Below are positions 8,127 through 18,111 of a DNA stretch of 64,000 bases, in pieces. Each line of letters opens with the position of its first letter. Position 1 is the first letter of the stretch. This stretch comes from JAOBAU01 sp034667465. GTDB taxonomy: Bacteria; Acidobacteriota; Thermoanaerobaculia; Gp7-AA8. The notes under the pieces were generated by a model. The model was not told the origin of the DNA. It worked only from the letters and a program-made list of their open reading frames with translations, and searched no databases. The position numbers and the translations under genes were made by a program. The stretch covers positions 1-64,000 of the forward strand of contig JAXDJV010000014.1 of NCBI GenBank assembly GCA_034667465.1, written 5' to 3'.

Positions 8127-10956
8127 ACTGCCTGGCGATGAGTCGCGAGAACAGTCCGCCTGCTCCTGCGAGCTCATCGAACGCTCCTTCTTCCACGATC
8201 TTCCCGCGATCCATGACAAAAATCCGATCTGCCTTCCGAATCGTCGACAGGCGATGCGCAATCACGATCCGTGTCGCGCTGCTCAGCTCCAGCGTGCGCG
8301 TCACCACTTCCTGCGTCCGATTATCGAGCGCGCTCGTCGCTTCATCGAAGAGGATGATGCGCGGCTTGCGCACGAGCGCGCGGGCGATCAGCAGGCGCTG
8401 ACGCTGCCCGCCGGAAAACGTACTCGTGCCGCTCTCGGAGATCAGCGTGTGCATCTCCATCGGCATCGCTCGTATGTCATCCGCCAGGCCGGCCGCCTCC
8501 GCCGCCTCCCACGCATCATCGAGCGTCAGCGACGACGACGAGCCGACGATGTTCGTGAAGATGTCGCCGCCGAGAAGCCGGCTGCTTTGCAGCACGACTC
8601 CGAGCTGATGGTTGCGAATGGCCGAGATGTCGAGCGATGCGAGATCCTGTCCGTCGTAGTAAACGGCGCCGGTCTCCGGCGATTCGAATCCGAGCAGCAG
8701 ACGGAGGGTCGTCGACTTGCCGGAACCTGATGGACCGACGAACGCGACAAACTGGCCGGGTCCGGCGCGGAACGAGACGTCGTCGAGCACGACCGGTCCG
8801 TCGGCGTGATAGCGAAACGTCAGATGCGCGCATTCGATGAGCCCATTGAGCGCACCCGGATCGTTCTTCGTCTCCGTGACTTCCGGCGCCGTCTCCAGAA
8901 TCGGCGCCGACTTCTCCATCACAGCTGCCGCGGAGACGATGCCGGTCGCAGCGTTGCTCAGCGCCACCACGCTGGCGAACAGCGTTCCGAACGCCGCGCT
9001 GAAGGCGACGAAGTCGCCGGTGCGGAACGACTCGCCTTTTCCGAACAGCAGCCAGCCGCCCATGGCGAAGAGGAGCGCGGTGCAGAGTACCGGCAACACA
9101 TCGTTGAAGACGTTGATCGCCGCTTTGAACGATCCGGCGCGATGCGCCTCCGCGCGCTGTTTCGAAAACGCCGCGCTCCACACTGCGAAGGCGCGTCGCT
9201 CCGACGCGGAGACGCGCAGTTTGGCGATGCCGGCGATCATCTGAAAGACGAGGCCGGAAACGCGCGCGTGCGCTTCCTGCTGCAGGCGCTCGTGGCGCAG
9301 CGATTCGCGGATGAGGAGTCCGTTGATCGTCCCCGCAACCGCGATCAAAGCAACGGCCATCAGCGCCAGCCGCCAGTCGTAATAGAAAAGGATGATCACG
9401 TTCACCGCGGAAAACGCGCTGGTGAGGACGACGGTGAGCGTCGACGTGCCGATGACTTCCTGCACGGTCTGAATCGCCGCGGCGCGCTGGCTGAGATCGC
9501 CCACCGCGTAGCGGCGGAAGAAGGGAACCGGAAGAGAGAGCAATCTGTCGACGAGCGCCGTCTGCAGTGCGGCGCTGATCCGCCCTTCCGTTCGCGTCAG
9601 CGCGAATGCCCGCGTGATGTCGAAGAGTGCCGCGCCGACTGCCGTGGCGCTGAGCGCGACGAGCACCGTGACGAAGTCCACCGATCGCGCATTCGGGATG
9701 ACGAGGTTGAAGATGTGCGCGGTGGCCAGCGGGATGGCCAGCGCGAGAAGGCCGCCGGCGAGCGCTGCGACCACGATTCCGGCAAGGTCCGACCTGACGA
9801 GCGGTGCGATGAACGAAACGAGATCGTGCACTTCGCGCGCGCGATCGGGGAGCGGGCGATAGAAGGTGACGGCGAATGGCTGCAACTCGGCGGCGACCGC
9901 CGGCGTGACCGGTCGTCTGCCTCCGCTTTTCGGATCGTGAAGTACATAAGACCCGCGGCCCGCCGGAAGGAGCGCGACGGGCGACGCATCTTCCTTCAGA
10001 TATCCGAGCAGCGAGCCGGCATCGCTCCGCCACCAGAGATCGCGCAATGCCACGCGCCGGCTTCGCACGCGCGACGTTCTGCAAATCGCCGGAAGCAGAT
10101 CGCTCGCGTGCCGCACCTCCCATCGCGGAGGATCGCGAAACTCGATGCCGGCGACGGAACCGATTGCGCGGCACGCCGCCATCATCGGATCGCGCATGAC
10201 CGACGCATCAACCGCCGTCGTTTCCGGTTCGAGAACCGACGCCAGGTTGCCGAGTGCGTGTTGCCACATCCGCTGATCGGACGCCGCTCTGGCCTGCAGC
10301 CGCTGCGTCGTCTGCTGGTCTTCGATGTCGATCGCACCGGAGAGACCTGCCTGCATCAGATCGATGAGTACGCCGAGGCCGGATGTGTCGCCGCCGTCGC
10401 GCAGGTGTTCCTCGGTGTCGCGCGTTTCGAAGCGCGCATCGTTTACAGCAGCGATCCAGAGACCGTGAAGCGGGACCCATCCATGTTCGGGACCGAGCTC
10501 GAGCCACGAGCGCGCGCCGATCCGCGTCGAACCTTCGATGTGCCGGATCCAGATGGTTCGCTCGCGAACGCTTGCATGCTTTCCACGCCGCAGAATGAAT
10601 TGCTGTCCTGGTGCGAGCAGCTCATGCATGGCAACGTGATCGGGCGAAGCGAGGAGCGGTGCGAGACTGGCGACGAGACGATCGATCGCCGCTGCATGAA
10701 CGACATCGGCCAGCGCGGAAACCGGCACGCTGCGAAGACGCGTGCTGCCATGACCCACCGCGGTCAGCACGAATCGCGCGTCCGGCGGAGGAGGCGCCGG
10801 CGGAATCAGATCGCCTGCCTCGGCGGACCAGAGATAGCGCCGCGCTCCATAGCCTTCCGCGAGGAGCGGCACGGCGAAGACATCGACACTTCCTTCGACG
10901 ACGAGCCAGGCGCAGCCGGCGTCATCGAGAGGCAGCGGCGAACCGTCGCGCTCCAT
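8119..10956 (-). CDS. NHLM-type peptide export ABC transporter (permease/ATPase, no C39 domain)
   Basis: A 945-residue fusion with a long N-terminal cytoplasmic region of about 390 residues, a six-helix transmembrane domain (about 400-690) and an ABC ATPase. Walker A GPSGSGKST (about 740), signature FSGGQRQR and Walker B IILFDEATSALD are intact. The size and missing peptidase identify the second ATPase of NHLM export pairs, which works with a C39-bearing partner. It is two bases downstream of that partner and probably forms a heteromeric inner-membrane exporter with it. Confidence 0.88.
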   Translation of the reverse strand: MERDGSPLPLDDAGCAWLVVEGSVDVFAVPLLAEGYGARRYLWSAEAGDLIPPAPPPPDARFVLTAVGHGSTRLRSVPVSALADVVHAAAIDRLVASLAPLLASPDHVAMHELLAPGQQFILRRGKHASVRERTIWIRHIEGSTRIGARSWLELGPEHGWVPLHGLWIAAVNDARFETRDTEEHLRDGGDTSGLGVLIDLMQAGLSGAIDIEDQQTTQRLQARAASDQRMWQHALGNLASVLEPETTAVDASVMRDPMMAACRAIGSVAGIEFRDPPRWEVRHASDLLPAICRTSRVRSRRVALRDLWWRSDAGSLLGYLKEDASPVALLPAGRGSYVLHDPKSGGRRPVTPAVAAELQPFAVTFYRPLPDRAREVHDLVSFIAPLVRSDLAGIVVAALAGGLLALAIPLATAHIFNLVIPNARSVDFVTVLVALSATAVGAALFDITRAFALTRTEGRISAALQTALVDRLLSLPVPFFRRYAVGDLSQRAAAIQTVQEVIGTSTLTVVLTSAFSAVNVIILFYYDWRLALMAVALIAVAGTINGLLIRESLRHERLQQEAHARVSGLVFQMIAGIAKLRVSASERRAFAVWSAAFSKQRAEAHRAGSFKAAINVFNDVLPVLCTALLFAMGGWLLFGKGESFRTGDFVAFSAAFGTLFASVVALSNAATGIVSAAAVMEKSAPILETAPEVTETKNDPGALNGLIECAHLTFRYHADGPVVLDDVSFRAGPGQFVAFVGPSGSGKSTTLRLLLGFESPETGAVYYDGQDLASLDISAIRNHQLGVVLQSSRLLGGDIFTNIVGSSSSLTLDDAWEAAEAAGLADDIRAMPMEMHTLISESGTSTFSGGQRQRLLIARALVRKPRIILFDEATSALDNRTQEVVTRTLELSSATRIVIAHRLSTIRKADRIFVMDRGKIVEEGAFDELAGAGGLFSRLIARQYA

Positions 10957-10958
10957 CG

Positions 10959-13121
10959 CTACGCCTCCCTCGCCAGCAGCGCGTAATCACCCTGCACATC
11001 TGCCACGAGCTCCGCGTGCCGTCCGCGCTGTACGACCTTCCCTTCGCTCAACACGAGAATTTCGTCCGCATCACGAATCGTCGACAAGCGGTGCGCAACC
11101 GTTACGCACGAACATCCGCGACGCCGCACGTTCCTTTCAATCAGCGCCTCCGTCACCGCATCAATCGCGCTCGTCGCCTCATCGAGGACGAGCACCCGCG
11201 GACCGGCGACCAGCGCGCGGGCGATCTCCAGCCGCTGCCGCTGTCCTCCGCTGAAGTTCGATCCTCCTTCTTCAATGCGCGCGTCGTAGCCGCCGCGCCG
11301 CGACATGATCTCGTCGTGGATGCAGGCGTCTTTGCATGCCTGAATGAGCACGGCGTCGGGAACGGTGGCGTCCCACAGCGTGAGGTTCTCGCGCACGGTG
11401 CCTGCGAAAAGCGCGATGTCCTGATCGACGACGGCGACGGAGCTCGCGATCTGTGCGCGCGGCAACTCGCCGCGAGCGCGGCCATCGAACAGCACCTCTC
11501 CCTGCCACGGCTGATACTGACCGGTGATGAGACGCACGACCGTCGACTTTCCGCAGCCCGACGGGCCGACGAGCGCCACGCGCGCGCCCGGCGTGAGACG
11601 AAAGCTGACGTTACGAATCAGCGGCTCATCGAGTCGCGAATAGCCGAACGTCACGCCGCGGAACTCGAGGTCTCCCGCCAGCCGCTCGGTGACGACTTCG
11701 CTGCCGCCGTCGTCGCGCGCCACCTCCGGATCGAGCGGCGCGCCAAGCACGTCGTCGATGCGGTTCATGTTTCCCTCGATCATCTGCAGATCGGCGGCGA
11801 GGCCGACGAGGTTCGTCACCGGCAGAAAAAAGCTCGCCGCGAGCGTCTGAAACGCGACGAGCATGCCCATCGTCATCTCGCCCTGCGCAACGCGATAGCC
11901 GCCCGCGACCAGCACCAGTACTTTGGCCATGGCGATCACGAAGGTCGGAACGGTGAGGAAGAGTTGCGTGATGCGATTCAGAGCCTGCTGCGCGTTGACC
12001 AGTTTCGCGTGGTGACCGGCCCATCGCGCGAAGAGATCGGATTCCGTTCCGGTGGCCTTGACTCCTTCAATCGTCGTAAGCCCGGCGCCGATCGTGCCGG
12101 CGAGCTTCGACTGCTCCTGCAGCATGCGCCGATAGCCATCAACGCGCATCCGATTCACCGCGGCCGTCACGGCGGCGACGACGACCACGGCGATCATCGC
12201 GATCATCGTCAGCGAGACGTCGTAGGAAAGCATCAGCAGCGGGAAGAAGACGACGAGCAGCGCGTCGATCAGCGTCGATGCAAGACGGGAGGAGAGAAAC
12301 GCCGCGACCTTGCTGTTGAGCGCGACTCGATTCGTGAGATCGCCGACAGATCGCCCGGTGAAAAACTCGATCGGAAGTTGCAGCACGTGCCAGAGAAATG
12401 TGCTCGCGCCGACCGCGGCGAGTTTCGTCTCCAGTCGCAGCAGCGCGTGCCGCTGCACCCAGGCGAGACCGCCTCGCAGCAATGCGGTCAGCAACAGTCC
12501 GATGACGAGCGGACGAAGCCATCCTTCCGCGTGCGCCACGAGAACCTTGTCGACGAAGAGACGCGCGAAGGCGGGGACGATCAGTCCCGGAACCACGAGG
12601 CAGAGGCCGGCGATCAGCGCAAACAGCACCGCGGTGTTCGAGCCACGCAACCGTTGACGCAGAGTGGAAATCAGACGAGGCCGCGAGCCTCCTTTCCGGA
12701 AGCCGGAGTCCGGACGAAACGTCAGCACCACGCCGGTGAACGAGTCGTCGAACTCCTGCTCGCTGACCACGCGCGGTCCCGAAGCGGGATCGTTCAGGTA
12801 GTAGCGGCCGTTGCCGTGTCCTTCGAGGACGAGGAAGTGATTGAAGTTCCAGAAGAGCACCGCGGGCAGCGGTACATCCGCGAGCTGGTTCAGCTCCTTC
12901 TTGAATCCTTTGGACTCGAGGCCGTAGTTGCGCGCGGCGCGAAGCACGTTCGATGCTTTCGATCCGTTGCGCGACACGCCGCACGCCGAGCGCAATTCCT
13001 CCAGCGAAACGATGCGGCCGTAGTAGCCGAGGATGATGGCCAGGGAGGCGGCGCCACACTCGATCGTCTCCATCTGGAGAACCGTCGGAGTGCGGACTCG
13101 TCGGACAGGCTCAGAGCCCAA
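10959..13121 (-). CDS. C39 peptidase-containing ABC transporter (NHLM export, leader-cleaving)
   Basis: The 720-residue protein has an N-terminal C39 peptidase with Cys22 (METIECGAAS), His95 (FNHFLVLEG) and Asp111 (LNDPASG). A six-helix permease and an ATPase with GPSGCGKST, FSGGQRQRLE and VLVLDEATSAID follow. The family removes double-glycine leaders while exporting the mature peptide. Its expected substrate is the KVSGG leader encoded at 6302. It overlaps the membrane fusion protein gene by 11 bases, showing translational coupling. Confidence 0.93.
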   Translation of the reverse strand: MGSEPVRRVRTPTVLQMETIECGAASLAIILGYYGRIVSLEELRSACGVSRNGSKASNVLRAARNYGLESKGFKKELNQLADVPLPAVLFWNFNHFLVLEGHGNGRYYLNDPASGPRVVSEQEFDDSFTGVVLTFRPDSGFRKGGSRPRLISTLRQRLRGSNTAVLFALIAGLCLVVPGLIVPAFARLFVDKVLVAHAEGWLRPLVIGLLLTALLRGGLAWVQRHALLRLETKLAAVGASTFLWHVLQLPIEFFTGRSVGDLTNRVALNSKVAAFLSSRLASTLIDALLVVFFPLLMLSYDVSLTMIAMIAVVVVAAVTAAVNRMRVDGYRRMLQEQSKLAGTIGAGLTTIEGVKATGTESDLFARWAGHHAKLVNAQQALNRITQLFLTVPTFVIAMAKVLVLVAGGYRVAQGEMTMGMLVAFQTLAASFFLPVTNLVGLAADLQMIEGNMNRIDDVLGAPLDPEVARDDGGSEVVTERLAGDLEFRGVTFGYSRLDEPLIRNVSFRLTPGARVALVGPSGCGKSTVVRLITGQYQPWQGEVLFDGRARGELPRAQIASSVAVVDQDIALFAGTVRENLTLWDATVPDAVLIQACKDACIHDEIMSRRGGYDARIEEGGSNFSGGQRQRLEIARALVAGPRVLVLDEATSAIDAVTEALIERNVRRRGCSCVTVAHRLSTIRDADEILVLSEGKVVQRGRHAELVADVQGDYALLAREA

Positions 13122-14361
13122 GCCACTTCCTCAGACCCGGAATCACGAGTGCGATCGGCCGGCGCTGCTCGAGGGTGATCTTCGCCTGCAACAGCGTTCC
13201 GCTGCCGAATGAGAGATCGGGACCCTGCCTGCTCGTCCAGTGGAAACCGCTCGGCGTCGTGCGATCGCGCTCCAGTTCCACGGAGACGACATACGCCGCG
13301 CCGCGCGCGGTGAAGTCGCGAACGAGCGTGTCGTTGCGCAGCAGCACATTCATGGCCGTCGGTGAGAGCGGGCTGTCCGAGACCGAGACGACGTGGCCGA
13401 GCATGTAGCCGTACTCTTCCCAGGGGACGCCGGCCGGCGACATCTGCACGCGCATACCGCGTCGCACCTGCTTCGCCGCGCTGCCGATGAACGTCAGTCC
13501 CACGAGCGGCGCGTCTGCGCGTTCGAGCGTGATCAACGGCTGTCCGCGCGTGACGAGGGCGCCGTCGCCGGTGAGCAGCTCGACGACTTTTCCCGCGCCG
13601 GGACTGCTGATCGTTCCCGACTCCGCCAGCTGACTTTCGAGCGTTTCGATCTGACGCCGCGATTCCGCCGCGGCCTCCTCGAGGGAGAAGACACTCTGAC
13701 TGGCCTGTGTCTCCACCGATCCTTCACGCGCGGTCAGCGCTTTGAGCTGCGACTCTCCGGTGGCAAGCGTCTGCCTGGCATCATCGAGCTGCTGAACCGC
13801 ATCCTGGAACGTCTGCTGATTGATGAGGCCCGCGCGAAGCAGTTCCTGATTCGCGGCGATGCGCGTTTCGAGATAGCGGATTCGCGCGCGCGTCGACTCC
13901 TGCGTCTGCAACGTCTGCTGTCGCTGCTGGGCGATCGTGGCGCGCTCCAGATCGGCATCGCGGGCAATCTTTCCGCGCGTCACATCGCGATTGCGTTCGA
14001 GCTCAGCGAGGCGGGCGCGCGCCTGGCGAAGGTTGTCCTCGACGTCCGCCTGCACGAGCCGGCCGATCGGCTGGCCGGCCTTCACCGTGTCGCCGACATG
14101 CACGTGAAGATCGCGCACCACGCCCGCGGCACTCGATTCGACGTTGACGAGTCCCGACCACCGCAACATCAGCCCTTCTCCCTCGAGCGAGTCGGGGACC
14201 GCGCCGAAGACACCCCACGCGATTGCAGCGACAACGACTGCGCCGAGTCCGGCGAGTGCGAACCAGATGCGCGGCGTCGTCACCTCCAGTAGTGTGTCGA
14301 GCCGCTCGGGGCTGGAGAGCCGTTCGAGCGAAGCACGCCGGAAGATCGATTCGTCTTTCAT
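13111..14361 (-). CDS. HlyD-like membrane fusion protein of the NHLM exporter
   Basis: This 416-residue adaptor has one N-terminal membrane helix (about 32-53), a lipoyl-like half motif (VVRDLHVHVGDTVKAGQPIG), a long coiled-coil hairpin rich in Gln, Arg and Glu (about 110-240), and a beta-barrel end. Such adaptors link an inner-membrane ABC exporter to the outer membrane or stabilise it. It overlaps both neighbours by a few bases. No dedicated outer-membrane TolC gene is in the window. Confidence 0.88.
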   Translation of the reverse strand: MKDESIFRRASLERLSSPERLDTLLEVTTPRIWFALAGLGAVVVAAIAWGVFGAVPDSLEGEGLMLRWSGLVNVESSAAGVVRDLHVHVGDTVKAGQPIGRLVQADVEDNLRQARARLAELERNRDVTRGKIARDADLERATIAQQRQQTLQTQESTRARIRYLETRIAANQELLRAGLINQQTFQDAVQQLDDARQTLATGESQLKALTAREGSVETQASQSVFSLEEAAAESRRQIETLESQLAESGTISSPGAGKVVELLTGDGALVTRGQPLITLERADAPLVGLTFIGSAAKQVRRGMRVQMSPAGVPWEEYGYMLGHVVSVSDSPLSPTAMNVLLRNDTLVRDFTARGAAYVVSVELERDRTTPSGFHWTSRQGPDLSFGSGTLLQAKITLEQRRPIALVIPGLRKWLGL

Positions 14362-14891
14362 TGACCGGCGGAAAGGCGCCTCAGCATGCGGCTGAATCGA
14401 TCGCCGGCCATCGATACCGAGTCGAGAAAGTTTGCATCGAGCTCATCTTCCTCGAGCATGCCCGCACTTCGCGTCGATCCCTTGCGCTCATTCGCGGTGC
14501 GCAGGCGATCGGAGAGCATCATGGCCATCGCCTTGTAGAAGCGCGCCGCGAACGCGTCATCGCTCCTGAGCCGGCCGGTGAGCGTCTCGCGCGGCACCTG
14601 AAGGATCTCGCATCGCGTCGTTGCTTTGACGGTCGCCGATGGGAGCGCCGCGCTGATGAACGACATCTCTCCGACGATTTCCCCCGGACCAACGCGGCCG
14701 AGCTCGGCGCCTGCCGCTGCCTCCAGCGTCACCACGAGGTCGCCGTCGAGCACGATCGAGATTGCATCGGCGGCCTTCCCTTCGGCGATCAACGTCCCGC
14801 CGGAGGCAAGTGTGACCTTCTGCCCATTCGCCGCGAGCCAGTCGGCGTCGAGATCCGTGAGCTGTCCCAGAATGAACAGAACGTTCTTCAT
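14358..14891 (-). CDS. Cyclic-nucleotide-binding domain protein heading the export operon
   Basis: The 177-residue protein consists mostly of a cNMP-binding fold (about 18-125), with GELGRVGPGEIVGEMSF-type wording and no helix-turn-helix. A GAGGAG ribosome site lies just upstream of the ATG. It overlaps the adaptor gene by four bases (ATGA) and is the first gene of the six-gene operon ending at 6448. Similar proteins accompany NHLM exporters and may gate export or sense a nucleotide. It cannot act as a Crp-like DNA-binding regulator by itself. Confidence 0.8.
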   Translation of the reverse strand: MKNVLFILGQLTDLDADWLAANGQKVTLASGGTLIAEGKAADAISIVLDGDLVVTLEAAAGAELGRVGPGEIVGEMSFISAALPSATVKATTRCEILQVPRETLTGRLRSDDAFAARFYKAMAMMLSDRLRTANERKGSTRSAGMLEEDELDANFLDSVSMAGDRFSRMLRRLSAGQ

Positions 14892-15000
14892 GCACTCCTC
14901 GGAATGAATTCGTTTGGACGACGCGGCGATCTTACGACAGCGTCCGGCGAACTGAGCCGCAGAAAAGCACGCTCATTGCCGTATCCTTCAAGCCCTTTAC

Positions 15001-16935
15001 ATGATTCAGATTGGAATGAAGCTCGGCCCCTACGAGATCGTTGCGTCCGTAGGCGTCGGGGGGATGGGTGAGGTCTATCGCGCGGTCGATGAGCGTCTTG
15101 GCCGGACCGTCGCCATCAAGATTCTCCTCACGGAATCGTCAGGCAGCGCGGACCTGAAAGAGCGCTTCGACCGCGAGGCGCGCGCCATCTCCAGGCTCAA
15201 TCACCCGAACATCTGCGTGCTGTACGACATCGGCCATCAGGATGGAATCGACTACCTCGTGATGGAGTACCTCGATGGCGAAACGCTGGCCGACGCGCTC
15301 GCCCGCGGACCGCTTCCGCTTCCACAGGTACTCCGCATCGGCGCGGAAATCGCCAATGCGCTCGATCGCGCCCATCGTGATGGAATCGTTCACCGCGATC
15401 TCAAGCCGGGCAACATCATGCTCACCCGATCCGGCGCGAAGGTGCTCGACTTCGGCCTGGCCAAAGAGACTCCGATGCTGCTCGGCGCGAACGACGCGAC
15501 GGCGCGCATGGCGTTGACGGCCGAGGGAACGATCGTCGGCACGCTGCAATACATGGCGCCCGAACAACTCGAAGCGCGTCCTGCCGACTCTCGCACCGAC
15601 CTCTTCGCGCTCGGCGCGATTCTCTACGAGATGACCACCGGGCACCGCGCCTTCGATGGAGTCAGTCCCGCCAGCATCATCACGGCCATCATGAGCCGCG
15701 ATCCGGAGCCGATGTCCGCATGCACACCGATGACGCCGCCGGCGCTCGATCAACTCGTGCGCCGTTGCCTGGCGAAGCGGCAGGACGATCGACTTCAGAG
15801 CGCGCACGATCTCTCCATCGCGCTCCAGGACCTTCGCGACGAAACGGCGTCCCATCTCCGGTCAGGTTTCAGCTCGAGTCCGAATTCGAATCTCCTGGCA
15901 ACGCCATCACCGCGCCTGAACCGGCGCCGTACATTCTTCGTGGCTGGATCGATCGCGGCCGCACTCCTCCTCGCCGGCAGCGGATGGTGGATCGGTCAAT
16001 CGCGAAAAAGCCCGGGCGCGGTGTCGACTGCAAGAACGGTCGCCGTGCTCCCATTCGCCACGCTCGGCGTCGACAACGCTCACACGTATCTCGGTGGCGC
16101 TCTTCCGGACGAGATCACGACGATCCTCAGCAACAGCCACAACCTGTCGGTGCGCCCCTTCTCGGCCACACGACACCTCGGCGCGGATACCGATCCGCAG
16201 GAAGCGGCGCGAAAGCTCGATGTGGGCGGAATCATCAGCGGTCATCTTCTCGCCGAGGGCGAGCGCCTGTCGATCACACTGGAGGCGATCGACGTCAGCG
16301 AGAACAAGCTGCTCTGGCGTGACGTGTTCGACAGCCCGGCTTCAGATCTCCTGTCGATTCGTCGCGAGCTCTCGACGCGCATTCAGAACAATCTGCTGCC
16401 CGAAGCTGGCGGGCGGAACGGCCACTCCGGAACAGAGCCAGCCGACGAGCGGCGAGGCCTACGCGCTTTATCTCCGCGCCACGGTGGCATCGACCGATCC
16501 CGCGCCCAACAAGGAGGCTGTGGCGATGCTGCAGCGGGCGGTCACGCTCGATCCGAAGTTCGCACTGGCCTGGGAAGCTCTGGCGCAGCGCGAGTACTTC
16601 GACTCCAGTTTCTCCAACGGAGGTCCGTCTGCACTGGCGCGCATGCAGGATGCGGCGAAGCGCGCGCTGGCCATCGATCCCGATCGTGTCAATCCGGCCC
16701 TGCGCCTCATTTCCATGAATGCCGAAAACGGAAGAATCGCCGATGCGTACCACGATGCCGTGGCGCTCGTACGCCGCCGGCCCGACAGCGCCGACGCTCA
16801 TTTCACGCTGTCGTACGTGATGCGCTACGGCGGTGCCCTCAAAGAAGCGGCGGACGAATGCAATCGCGCATGGGCCATCGATCACGGCAACCGCAGCGCG
16901 CGTTCCTGCGCCATCGTGTTCATGGGTCTCGGTGA
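15001..16935 (+). CDS. Serine/threonine protein kinase with TolB-like domain (frameshifted before TPR region)
   Basis: As read, 644 residues. The kinase domain (about 11-275) has the glycine loop GVGGMGEVY, Lys40 in VAIKIL, HRDLKPGN (Asp133) and DFGLAK (Asp150). A membrane helix (about 310-330) and a TolB/FlgO-like domain (VAVLPFATLG, about 345-465) follow. After LLPEAGG near 16410 the sequence loses family character, while the +1 frame continues a TPR protein to 17377. Total length 15001-17377 is one base more than a whole number of codons, fitting a single inserted base in GGCGGGCGG (16408-16416). Such kinases sense envelope signals. The frameshift could be real or a sequencing error. Confidence 0.88.
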   Translation: MIQIGMKLGPYEIVASVGVGGMGEVYRAVDERLGRTVAIKILLTESSGSADLKERFDREARAISRLNHPNICVLYDIGHQDGIDYLVMEYLDGETLADALARGPLPLPQVLRIGAEIANALDRAHRDGIVHRDLKPGNIMLTRSGAKVLDFGLAKETPMLLGANDATARMALTAEGTIVGTLQYMAPEQLEARPADSRTDLFALGAILYEMTTGHRAFDGVSPASIITAIMSRDPEPMSACTPMTPPALDQLVRRCLAKRQDDRLQSAHDLSIALQDLRDETASHLRSGFSSSPNSNLLATPSPRLNRRRTFFVAGSIAAALLLAGSGWWIGQSRKSPGAVSTARTVAVLPFATLGVDNAHTYLGGALPDEITTILSNSHNLSVRPFSATRHLGADTDPQEAARKLDVGGIISGHLLAEGERLSITLEAIDVSENKLLWRDVFDSPASDLLSIRRELSTRIQNNLLPEAGGRNGHSGTEPADERRGLRALSPRHGGIDRSRAQQGGCGDAAAGGHARSEVRTGLGSSGAARVLRLQFLQRRSVCTGAHAGCGEARAGHRSRSCQSGPAPHFHECRKRKNRRCVPRCRGARTPPARQRRRSFHAVVRDALRRCPQRSGGRMQSRMGHRSRQPQRAFLRHRVHGSR

Positions 16936-17377
16936 CTACGATCGCGCACTCGAGTTCACACGCGTGGATGGCGGAACGGAATGGGCGAACCGCATCACCG
17001 GCAACATCTATCTGCGGCAGGGGAAGTATCAGGAAGCAGCGGACCTGGTCAGCGGTCCGCGCCAGGCTCTGATTCGGGCAGCAGTGAATCACGATCGGAA
17101 GGAAGTCGATCGCGTGGCCGACCGGCTTCTGGCCGCCAATCAATCGAGCAGTGACGGCGAGCCGCTGTACTTCATCGGCAACGTCGTCAGCCTGGGTGGC
17201 GATCCGCAGAAAGCGCTCGGCCTCCTCCGCGAGGCGGTGCGCAGGAACTACTGTTCGTATCCCGCCGTCGAGAGCGATCCACTCTGGGCTCCCGCTCGCG
17301 CGCTTCCCGAATACGCGGAGGTTCGTCGCAGCGCGCAAGCCTGCCACGAAGCGTTCATGAAGGAGATGGCGAAGTAG
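16412..17377 (+). pseudogene. TPR C-terminal part of the kinase, displaced by a frameshift
   Basis: This frame reads GGTATPEQSQPTSGEAYALY and then several tetratricopeptide repeats (AVTLDPKFALAWEALAQ, RALAIDPDRVNPALR, RQGKYQEAADLV), ending at 17377. It has no start or ribosome site of its own. It is the natural continuation of the kinase encoded from 15001; the joined protein would be 791 residues, a normal length for this architecture. Confidence 0.75.
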
Positions 17378-17481
17378 GGAGGGGAATTCCGTTCGCTGTA
17401 CGACGCCGATGCACGTGGAACATGTTGGTATCCGGCAGTGCATCGATTAAGCGAACGAGCGTAATGATGTAGATTGTGGTG

Positions 17482-18060
17482 ATGCGTGGCGCCATTCGCA
17501 TTCTTGCCGCGGTCGCGTTCGCGCTTTCATCACTCGCATTCGCCGGCGCGTTCTACTGGGCGAGTGACTGGAACTGGGCGCCGCTTCAAGTTCCTCTTCC
17601 TGGTCCAGGCCTTGTCGTGGAGGAGACCTTCGAAATCACAACATCGGGTAAATTTGAGCTCGAGGCGTCTGTTCCGGTAACGCGTTCCACATCGGCCGTG
17701 AATGACCCGCAGGTCATACCCTGCCGGATCGAAGCCTCTGTGACGCACAATGGGGCGGTCTCTGCGAAAATCGTGCTCTCGGAATTTCGGGCGAGTGGGC
17801 GCGGCTCGATGGACACATTCACTGGCGAGCCGGCCAGGATCGACCTCACGCCCGGCAGGTACTTCCTGAAGGTCCGTAATGCCGGGTCATCGCAACCATT
17901 CGGAGATCGGGGCGCACTTCTTCGTCTCACGCGCTTCGTTCACTCGACCGAATTCTACCTGCAGGGCGTTATCCTGCGTGCGCTTGGTTGGTGCGGCCTG
18001 GTTTTGGGATTGACGATCACCGTAGTTTCGGAGATCAGAAATCACATCGCCGCGGCCTGA
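17482..18060 (+). CDS. Hypothetical membrane protein with two terminal helices
   Basis: No family is recognised. The 192-residue protein has an N-terminal hydrophobic helix (about 5-27), a beta-rich middle of about 130 residues and a second helix near the C-terminus (LGWCGLVLGLTITVV), so the middle probably lies outside the cytoplasm. GTG 17476 is also possible, but TAGATT at 17470-17475 lies exactly six bases before ATG 17482, the spacing seen at other leaderless starts here. Confidence 0.6.
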   Translation: MRGAIRILAAVAFALSSLAFAGAFYWASDWNWAPLQVPLPGPGLVVEETFEITTSGKFELEASVPVTRSTSAVNDPQVIPCRIEASVTHNGAVSAKIVLSEFRASGRGSMDTFTGEPARIDLTPGRYFLKVRNAGSSQPFGDRGALLRLTRFVHSTEFYLQGVILRALGWCGLVLGLTITVVSEIRNHIAAA

Positions 18061-18111
18061 CAACGCTAACAAAACGAACCATCAGTGGCTACCGACGTCC
18101 GCGTTCAATCG

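Noticed and set aside
10611..13178. Long plus-strand open frame (855 codons) opposite the C39 exporter
   Set aside because: Its translation is low-complexity Arg/Glu/Asp-rich with no family pattern and is fully antisense to genes with clear motifs; GC-rich codon bias opens such frames.
15139..15855. Minus-strand frame opposite the kinase domain
   Set aside because: No family pattern; it lies wholly within the coding strand of a well-supported kinase.
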